From Candidatus Saccharibacteria bacterium (lineage in GTDB: Bacteria; Patescibacteriota; Saccharimonadia; Saccharimonadales; Saccharimonadaceae): a stretch of DNA of 64,000 bases. Within the stretch, counting starts at the first letter, position 1; each line of letters opens with the position of its first letter. The translations under genes and the position numbers were made by a program. A model generated the notes under the pieces. It searched no databases. It was not told where the DNA came from and worked only from the letters and a program-made list of their open reading frames with translations. Below are positions 8,116 through 17,413 of the stretch, in pieces. Where the stretch lies: the NCBI GenBank assembly GCA_016432585.1, contig CP066696.1, positions 1 through 64,000 of the forward strand. The letters run 5' to 3'.

Positions 8116-9244
8116 GATTCTTAATGAAAGATGCTATTGACTCGACACTTGTCCCGTCGCTATCAAAAAAGTTACGTTCGGTTGCTTGAGTCCATATAAA
8201 CCTATCAATCCCCTGGCTGATTGATATAGATAGGATGTCTGCAATTTTTTTGGCGTTCTCGGTAGTTATTTTTTGTGAGTGCTCAACGACATCCGAAATA
8301 GAGGCATAATCACTGGCATCTTGCTGGTTGGCGCCAGTGTCATAGGCAAAAATAAGTGGCTTGTCTGTAAGAATTGCCTCAAGCATAACACTACTAACAT
8401 CACCAATGATAGCGGAGCTGGCTTCGAATGTTTCGATAAGTCCAAGGTTTTTATATTTGCCCTCGGGAGCGTAAATGATATTGCCGGGTTTAGTAGCGAT
8501 TATGTCAAAATATTCTTGAAGAAGTTTAGCGGGTGTCTGAGGATGTGGGCGAAAGAGTAATGTGTAGTTATCGGGAAAATTACGAACAATCTCTTTACCA
8601 ACTGTATAAATAGATGAGGCTCCCCAGTACGTCGGAAGATATGAAACGATTGGCTTTGTCGGGTCGATATCTCCGGATTCAAGCAGGCTCTTTGGAACGA
8701 CGATACTACCTCGGTTTTTGACAATTTCATCGGTACGCGCAATGCCAATGTCTACAAGTTTATTTGGACTAATGCCATTTTTGTCGACGAACTCTTTTTT
8801 GAGATATGGTCCAAGCGCCGCCATGTAGTCGTATTGTTCGAGCACCTGAAGGCGGTTGGCGCCTGCCATGTAGTCTTTTAGCATATTGCCATGGGTAAGA
8901 AACACGGTTTTAGGAGTGGTAAGCCTGACGCTTGGGCTAAAGTCGTAGAGCTCATAAAATACAACAACGTCGGCGTTTTTATTAAGAAAGTCACTTGTTT
9001 TTTTAAGGTCGTTATCTATTTTAAGGTAATGAAAGACCGGCTTTATTTTGTACCCGAAGCGCGTCCAGCGACGAGGTTTATTGTTGATGGTGATAACGGG
9101 GACATTATATTTTTCAACTTCTCGCTTTGCCTTTTCGGATAAAACAATGAAAGTTCCACCAAGTTCTTTTTGAAGAGGAAGCGCATGAAGAATGTGACTG
9201 GTAATATTGCCAAGAAAATAATAAATTCGGGGTTCAGCCGACAT
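8096..9244 (-). CDS. CDP-glycerol glycerophosphotransferase-like protein (TagB/TagF family)
   Basis: A 382-residue membrane-associated GT-B enzyme of the CDP-glycerol:glycerophosphotransferase family. Visible are VFLTHGNMLKDYM (the catalytic H-G), LPTYWGASSIYTVG, LLFRPHPQTP and IIGDVSSVMLEAILTDKPLIF, all family positions. It would transfer glycerol-phosphate from CDP-glycerol to a lipid-linked acceptor. Its ATG overlaps the tagD stop in a TAATG junction, so the enzyme is coupled to synthesis of its own donor. The acceptor is not known. Confidence 0.88.
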   Translation of the reverse strand: MSAEPRIYYFLGNITSHILHALPLQKELGGTFIVLSEKAKREVEKYNVPVITINNKPRRWTRFGYKIKPVFHYLKIDNDLKKTSDFLNKNADVVVFYELYDFSPSVRLTTPKTVFLTHGNMLKDYMAGANRLQVLEQYDYMAALGPYLKKEFVDKNGISPNKLVDIGIARTDEIVKNRGSIVVPKSLLESGDIDPTKPIVSYLPTYWGASSIYTVGKEIVRNFPDNYTLLFRPHPQTPAKLLQEYFDIIATKPGNIIYAPEGKYKNLGLIETFEASSAIIGDVSSVMLEAILTDKPLIFAYDTGANQQDASDYASISDVVEHSQKITTENAKKIADILSISISQGIDRFIWTQATERNFFDSDGTSVESIASFIKNLSKESS

Positions 9245-9663
9245 TATTTGGTTTCGCTCTCGATCGTTTCAAGTTCGGCAATGATTTTTTTGATGGCTGT
9301 CGATGAGATAGTAGGCGTGCGCTCGAGGTAATGAACGTCGCAGTATTCCTTAAGCTCATCGAACTTACCTTCCCAGTCGTTGCCCATAACGAAAAGATCA
9401 ACATTGTTCTGTTGGATGTCGGTTACTTTTTGTGCCCAGTTTTCCTCGGGAATAACCATATCAACATAACGAAACGCTTCGACGAGTGCTTTGCGTTTTT
9501 CGTAGGGCATGTGAGTCTTTTTGCCTTTGATTTCATTGAATGCGTCGGTAGAAACGCCCACAATGAGCTTTCCACCTTCGGCCAACTCTTTGGCACGCCG
9601 CAGGAGTTCAATGTGGCCGTAGTGCATAAGATCGAATGTTCCGTAGGTAAGGACTGTCTTCAT
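9244..9663 (-). CDS. tagD: Glycerol-3-phosphate cytidylyltransferase
   Basis: A 139-residue cytoplasmic enzyme making CDP-glycerol from CTP and glycerol-3-phosphate. It starts MKTVLTYGTFDLMHYGHIEL with the nucleotide-binding HxGH and ends with the family signature RTPTISSTAIKKII. VGVSTDAFN and the NDWEGKFDELK loop are also typical of TagD/TarD. Length matches the family (~130). It is first in a two-gene operon with the TagB/TagF-like gene and may also feed the two large fusion proteins at 10.9-16.5 kb. Confidence 0.95.
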   Translation of the reverse strand: MKTVLTYGTFDLMHYGHIELLRRAKELAEGGKLIVGVSTDAFNEIKGKKTHMPYEKRKALVEAFRYVDMVIPEENWAQKVTDIQQNNVDLFVMGNDWEGKFDELKEYCDVHYLERTPTISSTAIKKIIAELETIESETK

Positions 9664-9735
9664 AGAATTCCATTATATCGCAATAGAGGCGAGTTTACTA
9701 CGCGGGCATATCGTTTTATAATGATAGGAAGAAGC

Positions 9736-10776
9736 ATGGCAGTGTTAGTCAAAAGCAAACAGCCGCTCGTATCGGTAATTATTCCTGTCTATAACTGCGA
9801 GGAGTATATTCAAGAGTGTCTTGACTCTATTTATTCCCAAACCTACAGTAACTATGAGATTATTTTAGTTAACGACGGATCGACTGACGGCAGCTTAAAA
9901 CTCTTGAGGGCGAATGCGAAGAAGCATGCGGGCATTACGCTAATCGATCAGAGAAATATGGGACAGGGCTATACTCGCAACCATGCCCTTCAGCGCGCAG
10001 CGGGTGAATATGTGCTTTTTGTGGATGCCGATGATTACATAGAGGCGCAAACTCTTGAACTTGTAGTTGCGAGAGCTGAAGTGGATAAAGCTGATGCAGT
10101 ACATTTTGACTGGAAGATGCTCAGTAGATTGCCAGATGGTACGACGCACCTTAGTCACTTTAATAGCGAATCATTCTCGCATAGGGCACTGCTCGTTGGG
10201 GCTGAATGTGACGAATTTATGGATATGAGAAACTATTTTAGCGTTAATAATCTTTTCAGGAAAGAATTTTTATTACGTCATAATATCCGATACGATGAGG
10301 GGCATATTTACGAGGACGTTTTATTTGTTGTTAGCGTGGCAAACCGGGCTGAAAGGATATCCCTTATTCATGACCCTTTGTATGTTGTTCGAAAGAACGA
10401 CTCGTCAACAACACATTCGCATATTACTACAGACAAGCACTATCGTGATTTCTTAAGGGCTGTAAGGCTTTCATTTGATAGAGTGGAGCCGCGCATGGAG
10501 CACACGCACTATCTTCTTGCGGGTTATTTTTTAGAAAAGTTCATCGTCTATTACGAGAAAAGGGTGCCTAGGCGCTTACGGTCAAGCTATCTTAAGGATT
10601 TTGTCGATATTATGAGCACGGTTACTATCAAGATTCCAGCCCGCAAGGTACGCAAGCGCTTTTTAGAAGTGTGTATACGAAGAGAGGTCTTCGCAAAGCG
10701 CAAGTATTCTTTTTTTCGTGGACTCGTGCTTCATAAGACAACGCTACTGCCGCTACTTAAAAAGGTGAAGCGCTAA
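9736..10776 (+). CDS. GT2 family glycosyltransferase
   Basis: A 346-residue GT-A glycosyltransferase with VSVIIPVYNCEEYIQECLDS, LVNDGSTDGS, RNMGQGYTRNHAL and the DxD motif in LFVDADDYIEA. No transmembrane segment is evident, so it is likely cytoplasmic and peripheral, adding sugars to a lipid-linked glycan. The ATG at 9736 is preferred: it is preceded by AGGAAGAAG, and TATAAT at 9717-9722 puts the transcription start just upstream. The donor and acceptor cannot be told. Confidence 0.87.
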   Translation: MAVLVKSKQPLVSVIIPVYNCEEYIQECLDSIYSQTYSNYEIILVNDGSTDGSLKLLRANAKKHAGITLIDQRNMGQGYTRNHALQRAAGEYVLFVDADDYIEAQTLELVVARAEVDKADAVHFDWKMLSRLPDGTTHLSHFNSESFSHRALLVGAECDEFMDMRNYFSVNNLFRKEFLLRHNIRYDEGHIYEDVLFVVSVANRAERISLIHDPLYVVRKNDSSTTHSHITTDKHYRDFLRAVRLSFDRVEPRMEHTHYLLAGYFLEKFIVYYEKRVPRRLRSSYLKDFVDIMSTVTIKIPARKVRKRFLEVCIRREVFAKRKYSFFRGLVLHKTTLLPLLKKVKR

Positions 10777-10896
10777 CATATTGACGGTGTTGTGAAAATG
10801 ATTGGAAACTATCAATACGATAGGGGTATAATAGAGAATGACATCTTTGCGCAATGTGGTGTGCGCAATGCGATTGAATTATAGAGGGGAGGATTG
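10777..10896 (+). promoter_or_regulatory. Promoter and ~55-nt leader of the twin GT2-TagF operon
   Basis: TATAAT at 10827-10832 is followed by an unusually long leader for this window and a strong GGGGAGG ribosome site just before ATG at 10897. The leader holds two direct copies of TGCGCAATG (10848-10856 and 10862-10870, period 14). No obvious terminator hairpin follows the gene ending at 10776. Confidence 0.5.
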
Positions 10897-13725
10897 ATGA
10901 CGGACAAACTACGGTCAAATTTGCATAAATACAATTTTTCTTTCGTAATGCCCGTTTATAATGTCGAGTCTTTCTTGAGCGAGGCGGTTGAGAGTATTAT
11001 CAATCAATCAATGGACTTCGAGCGTCATTGTGAAATTATTTTTATTAACGATGGAAGTCCAGATAATAGCGAAAAAATCTGCCTAGAGTATAAAAAACGA
11101 TTCCCCAATAATATACGCTATATCAAGCAGGAAAACGCAGGGCCTGCGGCTGCACGCAATAGGGGCATTGAACTTGCTGAGGGTAAATATATCAGCATGG
11201 TCGATTCTGACGACCGTATCTCACGCAACACTCTCGAAGAGGTCTCCTCTTTTTTTGAAAGTCACTACGATGAGATTGATCTGGTGGCTATCAAACAGGT
11301 ATTTTTCGAGGCTCGTACGGGCGAACACCCACTCAATTACAAGTTTACATCTGATAGGATAATTGACCTTTCCAAGAATTACGACGAAATCCAGATGTCG
11401 ATCACCTCTTCATTTATTAAGGCGGATATCTTAAAAGAATATATGTTCGAGGAGTCTGTAGGGCGCTACGCCGAAGACTCTCATCTTATGGGCAAAATAC
11501 TCTTAAAGAACCCTAAGTTTGGCGTTGTTGTTCGACCGACGTACTTCTATAGGAAGCGCCTTGATCAGGCGTCGAGCCTTGATACGACGATAAAAGATAA
11601 GTTCTGGTATTTGGAGACGCCTGTTCGAGCTTGGAAAAGCCTGTTTGATATCGCAGCCAAGCAAGAAGGGAAAATTCCTGAGTATATTCAGTTTATGGCC
11701 ATGTATGATTTGCAGTGGCGATTTAAGCAGGCGACACAAAGTGTTCTTTCACCCGAAGAGGTTTCGCGGTATAAGAAGCTGCTTTTCAGCCTCGTAGCGG
11801 CAATCGACGATCGTGTTATTGTGGCGCAAAGACAGATTGATGTGTCACATAAATTGTACATTCTGAGCAAAAAACACAAGACTAAGATTATAAATAAAGC
11901 CGAGGAGCGCCAGGGCAAGGTGTTTTATGAAGGCGTTAAAATATACGACCGCGTTTCAGATGCCCGGACGGTGGTTGTGGATATGATAGAAGAACGACCC
12001 GACGTGCTTGAAGTAGAGGGCTATGTTCAGGGTGCTGTTTTTGGAGGCAATGACCTTAAGGTTATTGTTGACGGCAAGGAATGCAAAATAATCAAAGTGC
12101 CGCGAATTCATAAGCGTACTTATTTTCTGGATGAAGTGATTTTCGAGCCGTATGGATTTAAAGTGGTCATACCAAAGCGTGCAGGCCTGGCCTACGCATG
12201 CGTAGAAGGGGATGAGAATTATAGACTGCCTCTTGTATTTGAGCGATTCTCTCACCTCAACCAAATGGCTAAAATGTCCTACTGGGCATGCGATGGTGTT
12301 ATTGTTAAGCGATTTTATAATTACCTTACCATTACTTCACGCACAAGAATGAGGAGAATTGCTGCGGAGCTTCAATATGCCGTCGTGCTTGCACGGCGTC
12401 TGAAGCTGGGGGTGGTGCGCGAGTTTATGATCAACTGGAAACGGTCTAACACTTTTAGTTATGGAATAAAGAATGGCGTCGATTTAAAGACGGCTATTAT
12501 GGAACTGAGATGGGTTCTTATCCCCTTGAAGAGTGTGGTGCGCAACCTCTTTTCGTTGGCTATGCGAGCGGCGTATTTTGCACTGCGACCCTTTTATCGC
12601 AGGCCAATATGGATTATTTCTGACCGTATAATGGCGGCCGATGATAGCGGTGAAATTCTGTTCCGTTACATAGCTAGTCGACCAGATGTGAACGCAAGAA
12701 TATACTTTGCTATCAGTAAGAAAAGCAGTGAGTATGCGGCATTAACAAAGTACGGAAAAGTTGTTGATTATGGGGGAGTCTACTATAAGATTCTTTTCCT
12801 TCTGTCGGACAAGATAATTTCGTCCGAAGCCGCAGACTATGTTATTAATCCGTTTCGCGGATATGTAGGAGATTTCGTAGATCTATTTAGATTTGATTTT
12901 GTTTTTTTGCAACACGGAATAATTAAAGATGATATTTCAAGCTGGCTGAATAAATACAGTAAGAATATTAAGTTGTTTGTTACATCTACTAAGCCCGAAT
13001 ACGAGTCGATTATTAACGGAGATTACGGGTATGGTTCGGATATCGTCAAGCTGACGGGTCTTCCGCGTTACGACTTACTGTCGAGTCATCCAAAGAAAAA
13101 GCTAATCCTAATGCCAACCTGGCGGGATAATCTTGCTGGTCCCATAGATCCAATTACGGGTGATCGGCTGTATAACCCGGGTTTTATAAAGTCGGAATAT
13201 TACAAGTTCTATCAAGATCTTATTAACGATCAACGTCTTTTAGCGGTCTTTAAAGAATATGGATTTACTGGTGAACTATACCTCCATCCATCGTTCAAGC
13301 GTCAGATAAAAGACTTTAAGGGAAATGGACTTTTTACAATAAAAGAAATGCCGCACGACTATCCAAAGGCGAAGCGCGAAGGGAGTCTTTTGGTGACGGA
13401 CTATTCGAGTGTCGCATTTGATTTTGCATACTTAAAAAAGCCCGTTATATATACACATTTCGACGAGGATAGTTTTTATAAGACACATACAAGTAAAGTG
13501 GGCTACTTTTCTTACGAGAAAAACGGTTTTGGCCCGGTGGCGTATGAGTATAATAAGACAGTCAGATTAATTACCGAAACAATAGAGGATGATTGCACAA
13601 TGCCGAAAAAATACCAAAAACGTGTTGAGTCGTTTTTTTACAAATTTGACAGAGACAACTCAAAGCGTGTGTATGAAACAATTATTTCAATGAAAGAGAA
13701 TCAACTGTCGGAAGGTGATAAATGA
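10897..13725 (+). CDS. Fusion of GT2 glycosyltransferase and CDP-glycerol glycerophosphotransferase (copy A)
   Basis: A 942-residue protein. Residues ~5-230 are a GT2 domain (FVMPVYNVESFLSEAVES, FINDGSPDNSEK, ENAGPAAARNRGIELA, SMVDSDDRIS). A middle beta-rich region lies around 350-440. Residues ~560-930 form a TagF-type domain with IWIISDRIMAADDSGE, VFLQHGIIKDDISSWL (catalytic H-G), LTGLPRYDLL, LMPTWRDN, LHPSFK and LVTDYSSVAFDFAYLKKPVI. It may add both a sugar and glycerol-phosphate units to the same chain. The start at 10897 has a strong Shine-Dalgarno. The last codons overlap copy B by an ATGA junction. Confidence 0.9.
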   Translation: MTDKLRSNLHKYNFSFVMPVYNVESFLSEAVESIINQSMDFERHCEIIFINDGSPDNSEKICLEYKKRFPNNIRYIKQENAGPAAARNRGIELAEGKYISMVDSDDRISRNTLEEVSSFFESHYDEIDLVAIKQVFFEARTGEHPLNYKFTSDRIIDLSKNYDEIQMSITSSFIKADILKEYMFEESVGRYAEDSHLMGKILLKNPKFGVVVRPTYFYRKRLDQASSLDTTIKDKFWYLETPVRAWKSLFDIAAKQEGKIPEYIQFMAMYDLQWRFKQATQSVLSPEEVSRYKKLLFSLVAAIDDRVIVAQRQIDVSHKLYILSKKHKTKIINKAEERQGKVFYEGVKIYDRVSDARTVVVDMIEERPDVLEVEGYVQGAVFGGNDLKVIVDGKECKIIKVPRIHKRTYFLDEVIFEPYGFKVVIPKRAGLAYACVEGDENYRLPLVFERFSHLNQMAKMSYWACDGVIVKRFYNYLTITSRTRMRRIAAELQYAVVLARRLKLGVVREFMINWKRSNTFSYGIKNGVDLKTAIMELRWVLIPLKSVVRNLFSLAMRAAYFALRPFYRRPIWIISDRIMAADDSGEILFRYIASRPDVNARIYFAISKKSSEYAALTKYGKVVDYGGVYYKILFLLSDKIISSEAADYVINPFRGYVGDFVDLFRFDFVFLQHGIIKDDISSWLNKYSKNIKLFVTSTKPEYESIINGDYGYGSDIVKLTGLPRYDLLSSHPKKKLILMPTWRDNLAGPIDPITGDRLYNPGFIKSEYYKFYQDLINDQRLLAVFKEYGFTGELYLHPSFKRQIKDFKGNGLFTIKEMPHDYPKAKREGSLLVTDYSSVAFDFAYLKKPVIYTHFDEDSFYKTHTSKVGYFSYEKNGFGPVAYEYNKTVRLITETIEDDCTMPKKYQKRVESFFYKFDRDNSKRVYETIISMKENQLSEGDK

Positions 13726-16490
13726 GTCAGCAAGGAAACAAGTTCAAATTTTCGTTTGTAATGCCAATCTACAATGTGGAAGAGTATTTATCTGAAACCG
13801 TTGAGAGTATTTTATCGCAAACTATGAACTTCGAGAAGGATTGTCAGATCGTATTTATTAACGATGGAAGTCCAGACAATAGCAAGGACATATGCCTGCA
13901 ATTTAAAAAGCGTTACCCAAACAATATTGAATATATTGAACAAGAGAACGCAGGAGTTAGCGCGGCGCGCAACAGAGGAATAGAAGTTGCTACAGGGAAA
14001 TACATAAGCTTTCTTGACCCTGACGACAAGTTGTCGAGCGATACGCTGAACGAGGTGTACGATTTCTTTGAAACTAATGGCGACAAAATCGATATAGTAT
14101 CTATACGGCTTAAATTTTTTGATGCAAAACAGGGCGAGCACATGCTCAATTATAAGTACGACACTTCGCGTGTTATTGATATCGAAAAGGAGCCGCAAAG
14201 CGTGCAACTTTCTGGGGGGTCAATATTTGTTAGACGAGAGGCGTTTGTTTCGCATGACTTTCGTTTTGATCCGAAGGTTAAGTATGGCGAGGATGCAAAG
14301 CTTATAAACGAGATTATACTAGAGAAGGGTGCCTACGGTGTTGTGGCTGGGCCGATTTACTGGTATCGCAAGCGAAAAAACGATTCCTCAGCCCTTAGTC
14401 ATACTGTGCGGGATCGAAAATGGTACATTGATATGCTAAACGATGTCCATGGACATCTATTTAGGCTATCTAGGCAAAAAATAGGGCGTGTTTCGCGTTA
14501 CATTCAGTACGTCGCAATGTATGATTTGCAATGGAAGTTTAAACAAGCGCAACGAGGGGTATTGAGTGAGTCTGATACCGATGTTTTCAAACAGCTACTC
14601 GTCGAATTATTAACAGATATCGATGATGATATAGTGATGATGCAGCGCGATATTTCGATAGATTATAAGCTGCTTATTTTATCACATAAGTACGGTGAAT
14701 CTGTCGTAGACCACGCTGAACGAAGGGGTCAAAAGTACTACTACAACGAAACATTACTCTACGATTATGATCAGCAATCCCCTCTGTTTGCAATCGAATT
14801 TATGGGTGCCAAAAATAAAGATATTACTATTGAGGGTTTTGTGCGCACGGTTATTTTCCCTGGGGTGACATGCGCCATCGACGTAGACGGTGTTGAGCTT
14901 AGTGCTCCGCTTGAGGAGCGAAAAACCTTTCAGGTTTTTTTCTTCGATACCTTAGTTACTCGTGATAAAGCGTATAAAGTACAAACCTCTATGGAATCAA
15001 ATCCAACGATCACGCCCTTCCTAAAAGTTGGTAAAAAAAGATATCCAATGAGCCTGGTGACACATCGTTATAGCTACATAAACAACGAAAGCGACGGAGC
15101 GTATCGCGTAATGGCCAATAAGATAGTTCGCAGGCGGCGGACGAGGCTTGAGGTTGTAAGCAGTACGCCTGTGAGGCGAACTTTGCACGAGCTGTATTAT
15201 TTGCTAGCACTTTCTAAGCGACTTCGTCTTAATCTTGTAAGGAATGCACTCGCAGAGCTGAAAAAAGGCGACATCAGTAAGTTAAAAGAAGCGATCACGA
15301 TTCTTCTTGGCAGTCTACTTACTAACGCGAAGTCGATATCTTGGCGTATTATTTATCACTTTTGCAAACCTTGGGTTAAGGGAAAAATCTGGCTTGTTTC
15401 AGACCGAATAGTGGCAGCGGGTGACAATGGCGAGGCGTTATTTCGCCACCTTCAAACCTCGACCGACATTCCGGGTGATGTGCGAGTGTACTTTGCAGTT
15501 GCCCGAAGCAGTAGCGACTACGAGCGAATGAAACGATATGGCAGCGTTGTGGATAGGGGTAGTTTTAGATATAAAATACTTTTTCTTATGTCTGATAAGA
15601 TTATATCCTCACACGCCGATGACTTTGTCATAAATGCTTTCGACAGGCTATGGCGTGATCTTATTGATCTCTATAAGTTTGATTTTGTGTTTTTGCAGCA
15701 CGGTATAACGAAGGACGATATTTCAAGCTGGCTTAAGCGATCTAGTAAAAATATGAAGCTATTTGTAACTGCCGCCAAGCCCGAACTTGAGTCAATCATT
15801 CAAAATAATTACGATTATAATCGCGATATTGTGAAGCTAACTGGGTTTCCGCGCTACGACCTTCTGGAAAACAAGCCGGCAAACAAGATAATTCTCGCCC
15901 CTACATGGCGCCAGAACATTGCCGGTGAGACGAATGCAAAGACGGGTGTGCGATCTAAGGATAATAACTTCAAGAATACCGAGTACTATAAGTTCTATCA
16001 ATCAATTATGAGTGATAAGCGGATTATTTCGGCGCTGAAGAAACATAATATGACCGGCGAATTATTTCTGCATCCGGCACTTTCGTCACAGGTGGATGAT
16101 TTTGTTCAGAATGAGCAGTTTCGCGTTAAGGCGCCGCCATACGACTACAGGGCTGCATTTAAGGAGGGGAACCTTCTTATCACCGACTATTCAAGTGTGT
16201 TTTTTGATTTTGCGTATCTAAAGAAGCCGGTCATTTATACGCAGTTTGACTTTGAAACACTTTACTCGGATCACTTTTACAATAAAGGTTACTTTGAGTA
16301 TCCAAGAGATGGTTTTGGTCCGGTCGCGTATGATATCAATACAGCCGTGGCGGCGATTGTGAAAAGTATTGAATCGAACTGCGCAATGGAAGAAAAGTAT
16401 AAAAAAAGGGTTGAAAGCTTCTTCGGGCACTTCGACAAAAATAATAGTCAGCGGGTCCTCGAGTCTATATTAGCTATCGAGAAAGAATAG
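13722..16490 (+). CDS. Fusion of GT2 glycosyltransferase and CDP-glycerol glycerophosphotransferase (copy B)
   Basis: A 922-residue paralogue of the preceding gene with the same order: GT2 domain (FVMPIYNVEEYLSETVES, FINDGSPDNSKD, SFLDPDDKLS), middle region, TagF-type domain (IWLVSDRIVAAGDNGE, VFLQHGITKDDISSWL, LTGFPRYDLL, LAPTWRQN, LITDYSSVFFDFAYLKKPVI). The shared blocks show a tandem duplication followed by divergence, so the two copies probably act on different positions or acceptors. Copy B has SFLDPDD where copy A has SMVDSDD; both keep Asp residues at the metal site. ATGA overlap with copy A indicates coupled translation. Confidence 0.9.
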   Translation: MSQQGNKFKFSFVMPIYNVEEYLSETVESILSQTMNFEKDCQIVFINDGSPDNSKDICLQFKKRYPNNIEYIEQENAGVSAARNRGIEVATGKYISFLDPDDKLSSDTLNEVYDFFETNGDKIDIVSIRLKFFDAKQGEHMLNYKYDTSRVIDIEKEPQSVQLSGGSIFVRREAFVSHDFRFDPKVKYGEDAKLINEIILEKGAYGVVAGPIYWYRKRKNDSSALSHTVRDRKWYIDMLNDVHGHLFRLSRQKIGRVSRYIQYVAMYDLQWKFKQAQRGVLSESDTDVFKQLLVELLTDIDDDIVMMQRDISIDYKLLILSHKYGESVVDHAERRGQKYYYNETLLYDYDQQSPLFAIEFMGAKNKDITIEGFVRTVIFPGVTCAIDVDGVELSAPLEERKTFQVFFFDTLVTRDKAYKVQTSMESNPTITPFLKVGKKRYPMSLVTHRYSYINNESDGAYRVMANKIVRRRRTRLEVVSSTPVRRTLHELYYLLALSKRLRLNLVRNALAELKKGDISKLKEAITILLGSLLTNAKSISWRIIYHFCKPWVKGKIWLVSDRIVAAGDNGEALFRHLQTSTDIPGDVRVYFAVARSSSDYERMKRYGSVVDRGSFRYKILFLMSDKIISSHADDFVINAFDRLWRDLIDLYKFDFVFLQHGITKDDISSWLKRSSKNMKLFVTAAKPELESIIQNNYDYNRDIVKLTGFPRYDLLENKPANKIILAPTWRQNIAGETNAKTGVRSKDNNFKNTEYYKFYQSIMSDKRIISALKKHNMTGELFLHPALSSQVDDFVQNEQFRVKAPPYDYRAAFKEGNLLITDYSSVFFDFAYLKKPVIYTQFDFETLYSDHFYNKGYFEYPRDGFGPVAYDINTAVAAIVKSIESNCAMEEKYKKRVESFFGHFDKNNSQRVLESILAIEKE

Positions 16491-16512
16491 TACAAAATGG
16501 TACAATAATTGT

Positions 16513-17409
16513 ATGACTAAACAGCTTCCAGAAGTCGCTATTATTACACGAACCAAAGATCGCGCTATTTTGCTCGAACGAGCCATCCAGTCGGTGCATA
16601 AGCAGACGATGGGTGACTTCATTCATGTCATTATTAATGACGCAGGTGATCCTGAGCCGGTTGATAGGCTTGTGGCCAAGTACGAAAAAATAATCAAAGG
16701 GCGAGTAAAGGTTATTCACAACGATAGATCTAGCGGAATGGAGGCTGCCTCAAATAAGGCTATCCAGAGTGTTGATTCTGTTTTTGTCGCTATTCACGAC
16801 GACGACGATACGTGGCATCCTGAGTTTCTCGAACGATCAGTTGAGAGTATGAAGAAAAACGACAGTATGGGCGTGGTGGTGAGGACAGATAAGGTGACGG
16901 AAGAGCTTGTTGGGGCTAGTGGGCCTGTAAACCATGTCAAGACGGAGCAGTGGATGCCTGATATGAAGGTTATTAATCTCTACAGACAATGCATAGATAA
17001 TCAAATGACCCCTATAACGTTCATCTACCGACGCAGCGTTTTTAAAGAGATCGGTTATTACGACGAAACATTGCCTGTATTAGGCGATTGGGATTTTGGA
17101 ATAAGGTTCTTACAAAAATACGATGTGGAGTTTTTAGACCCCGGCTTTGCACTTGCGAACTATCACCATCGAAAGTTCGTTGCTGGCTCAACAGCAAACA
17201 ACAGCTTTGGTAGCGGCACGGACAGGCACCGTTACTACTCTAACAAGTTGATGAATAAATATTTGCGACAAGAGATTGCGGAAGGGCGCCTGGGAGTAGG
17301 CTATATTATGAGCAAGCTCAAATATGATCAGGGATATATTGCCACTGTGGCAAAACGCCTTTTACCTAACTTTATTGTTGGCAAACTTAAGAACCGCGTT
17401 CGTTCATAG
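16513..17409 (+). CDS. GT2 family glycosyltransferase
   Basis: A 298-residue GT-A enzyme: PEVAIITRTKDRAILLERAI at the N-terminus, VIINDAGDPEP, IHDDDDTWHPEFLERS (metal-binding Asp cluster) and LGDWDFGIRFLQKYDVEFL near the catalytic base region. It closes the plus-strand surface-polymer block. TACAAT at 16501-16506 ends 6 nt before the ATG, so it likely has its own leaderless promoter. It ends 4 nt from the stop of the convergent secreted-protein gene. Confidence 0.87.
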   Translation: MTKQLPEVAIITRTKDRAILLERAIQSVHKQTMGDFIHVIINDAGDPEPVDRLVAKYEKIIKGRVKVIHNDRSSGMEAASNKAIQSVDSVFVAIHDDDDTWHPEFLERSVESMKKNDSMGVVVRTDKVTEELVGASGPVNHVKTEQWMPDMKVINLYRQCIDNQMTPITFIYRRSVFKEIGYYDETLPVLGDWDFGIRFLQKYDVEFLDPGFALANYHHRKFVAGSTANNSFGSGTDRHRYYSNKLMNKYLRQEIAEGRLGVGYIMSKLKYDQGYIATVAKRLLPNFIVGKLKNRVRS

Positions 17410-17413
17410 TAGA

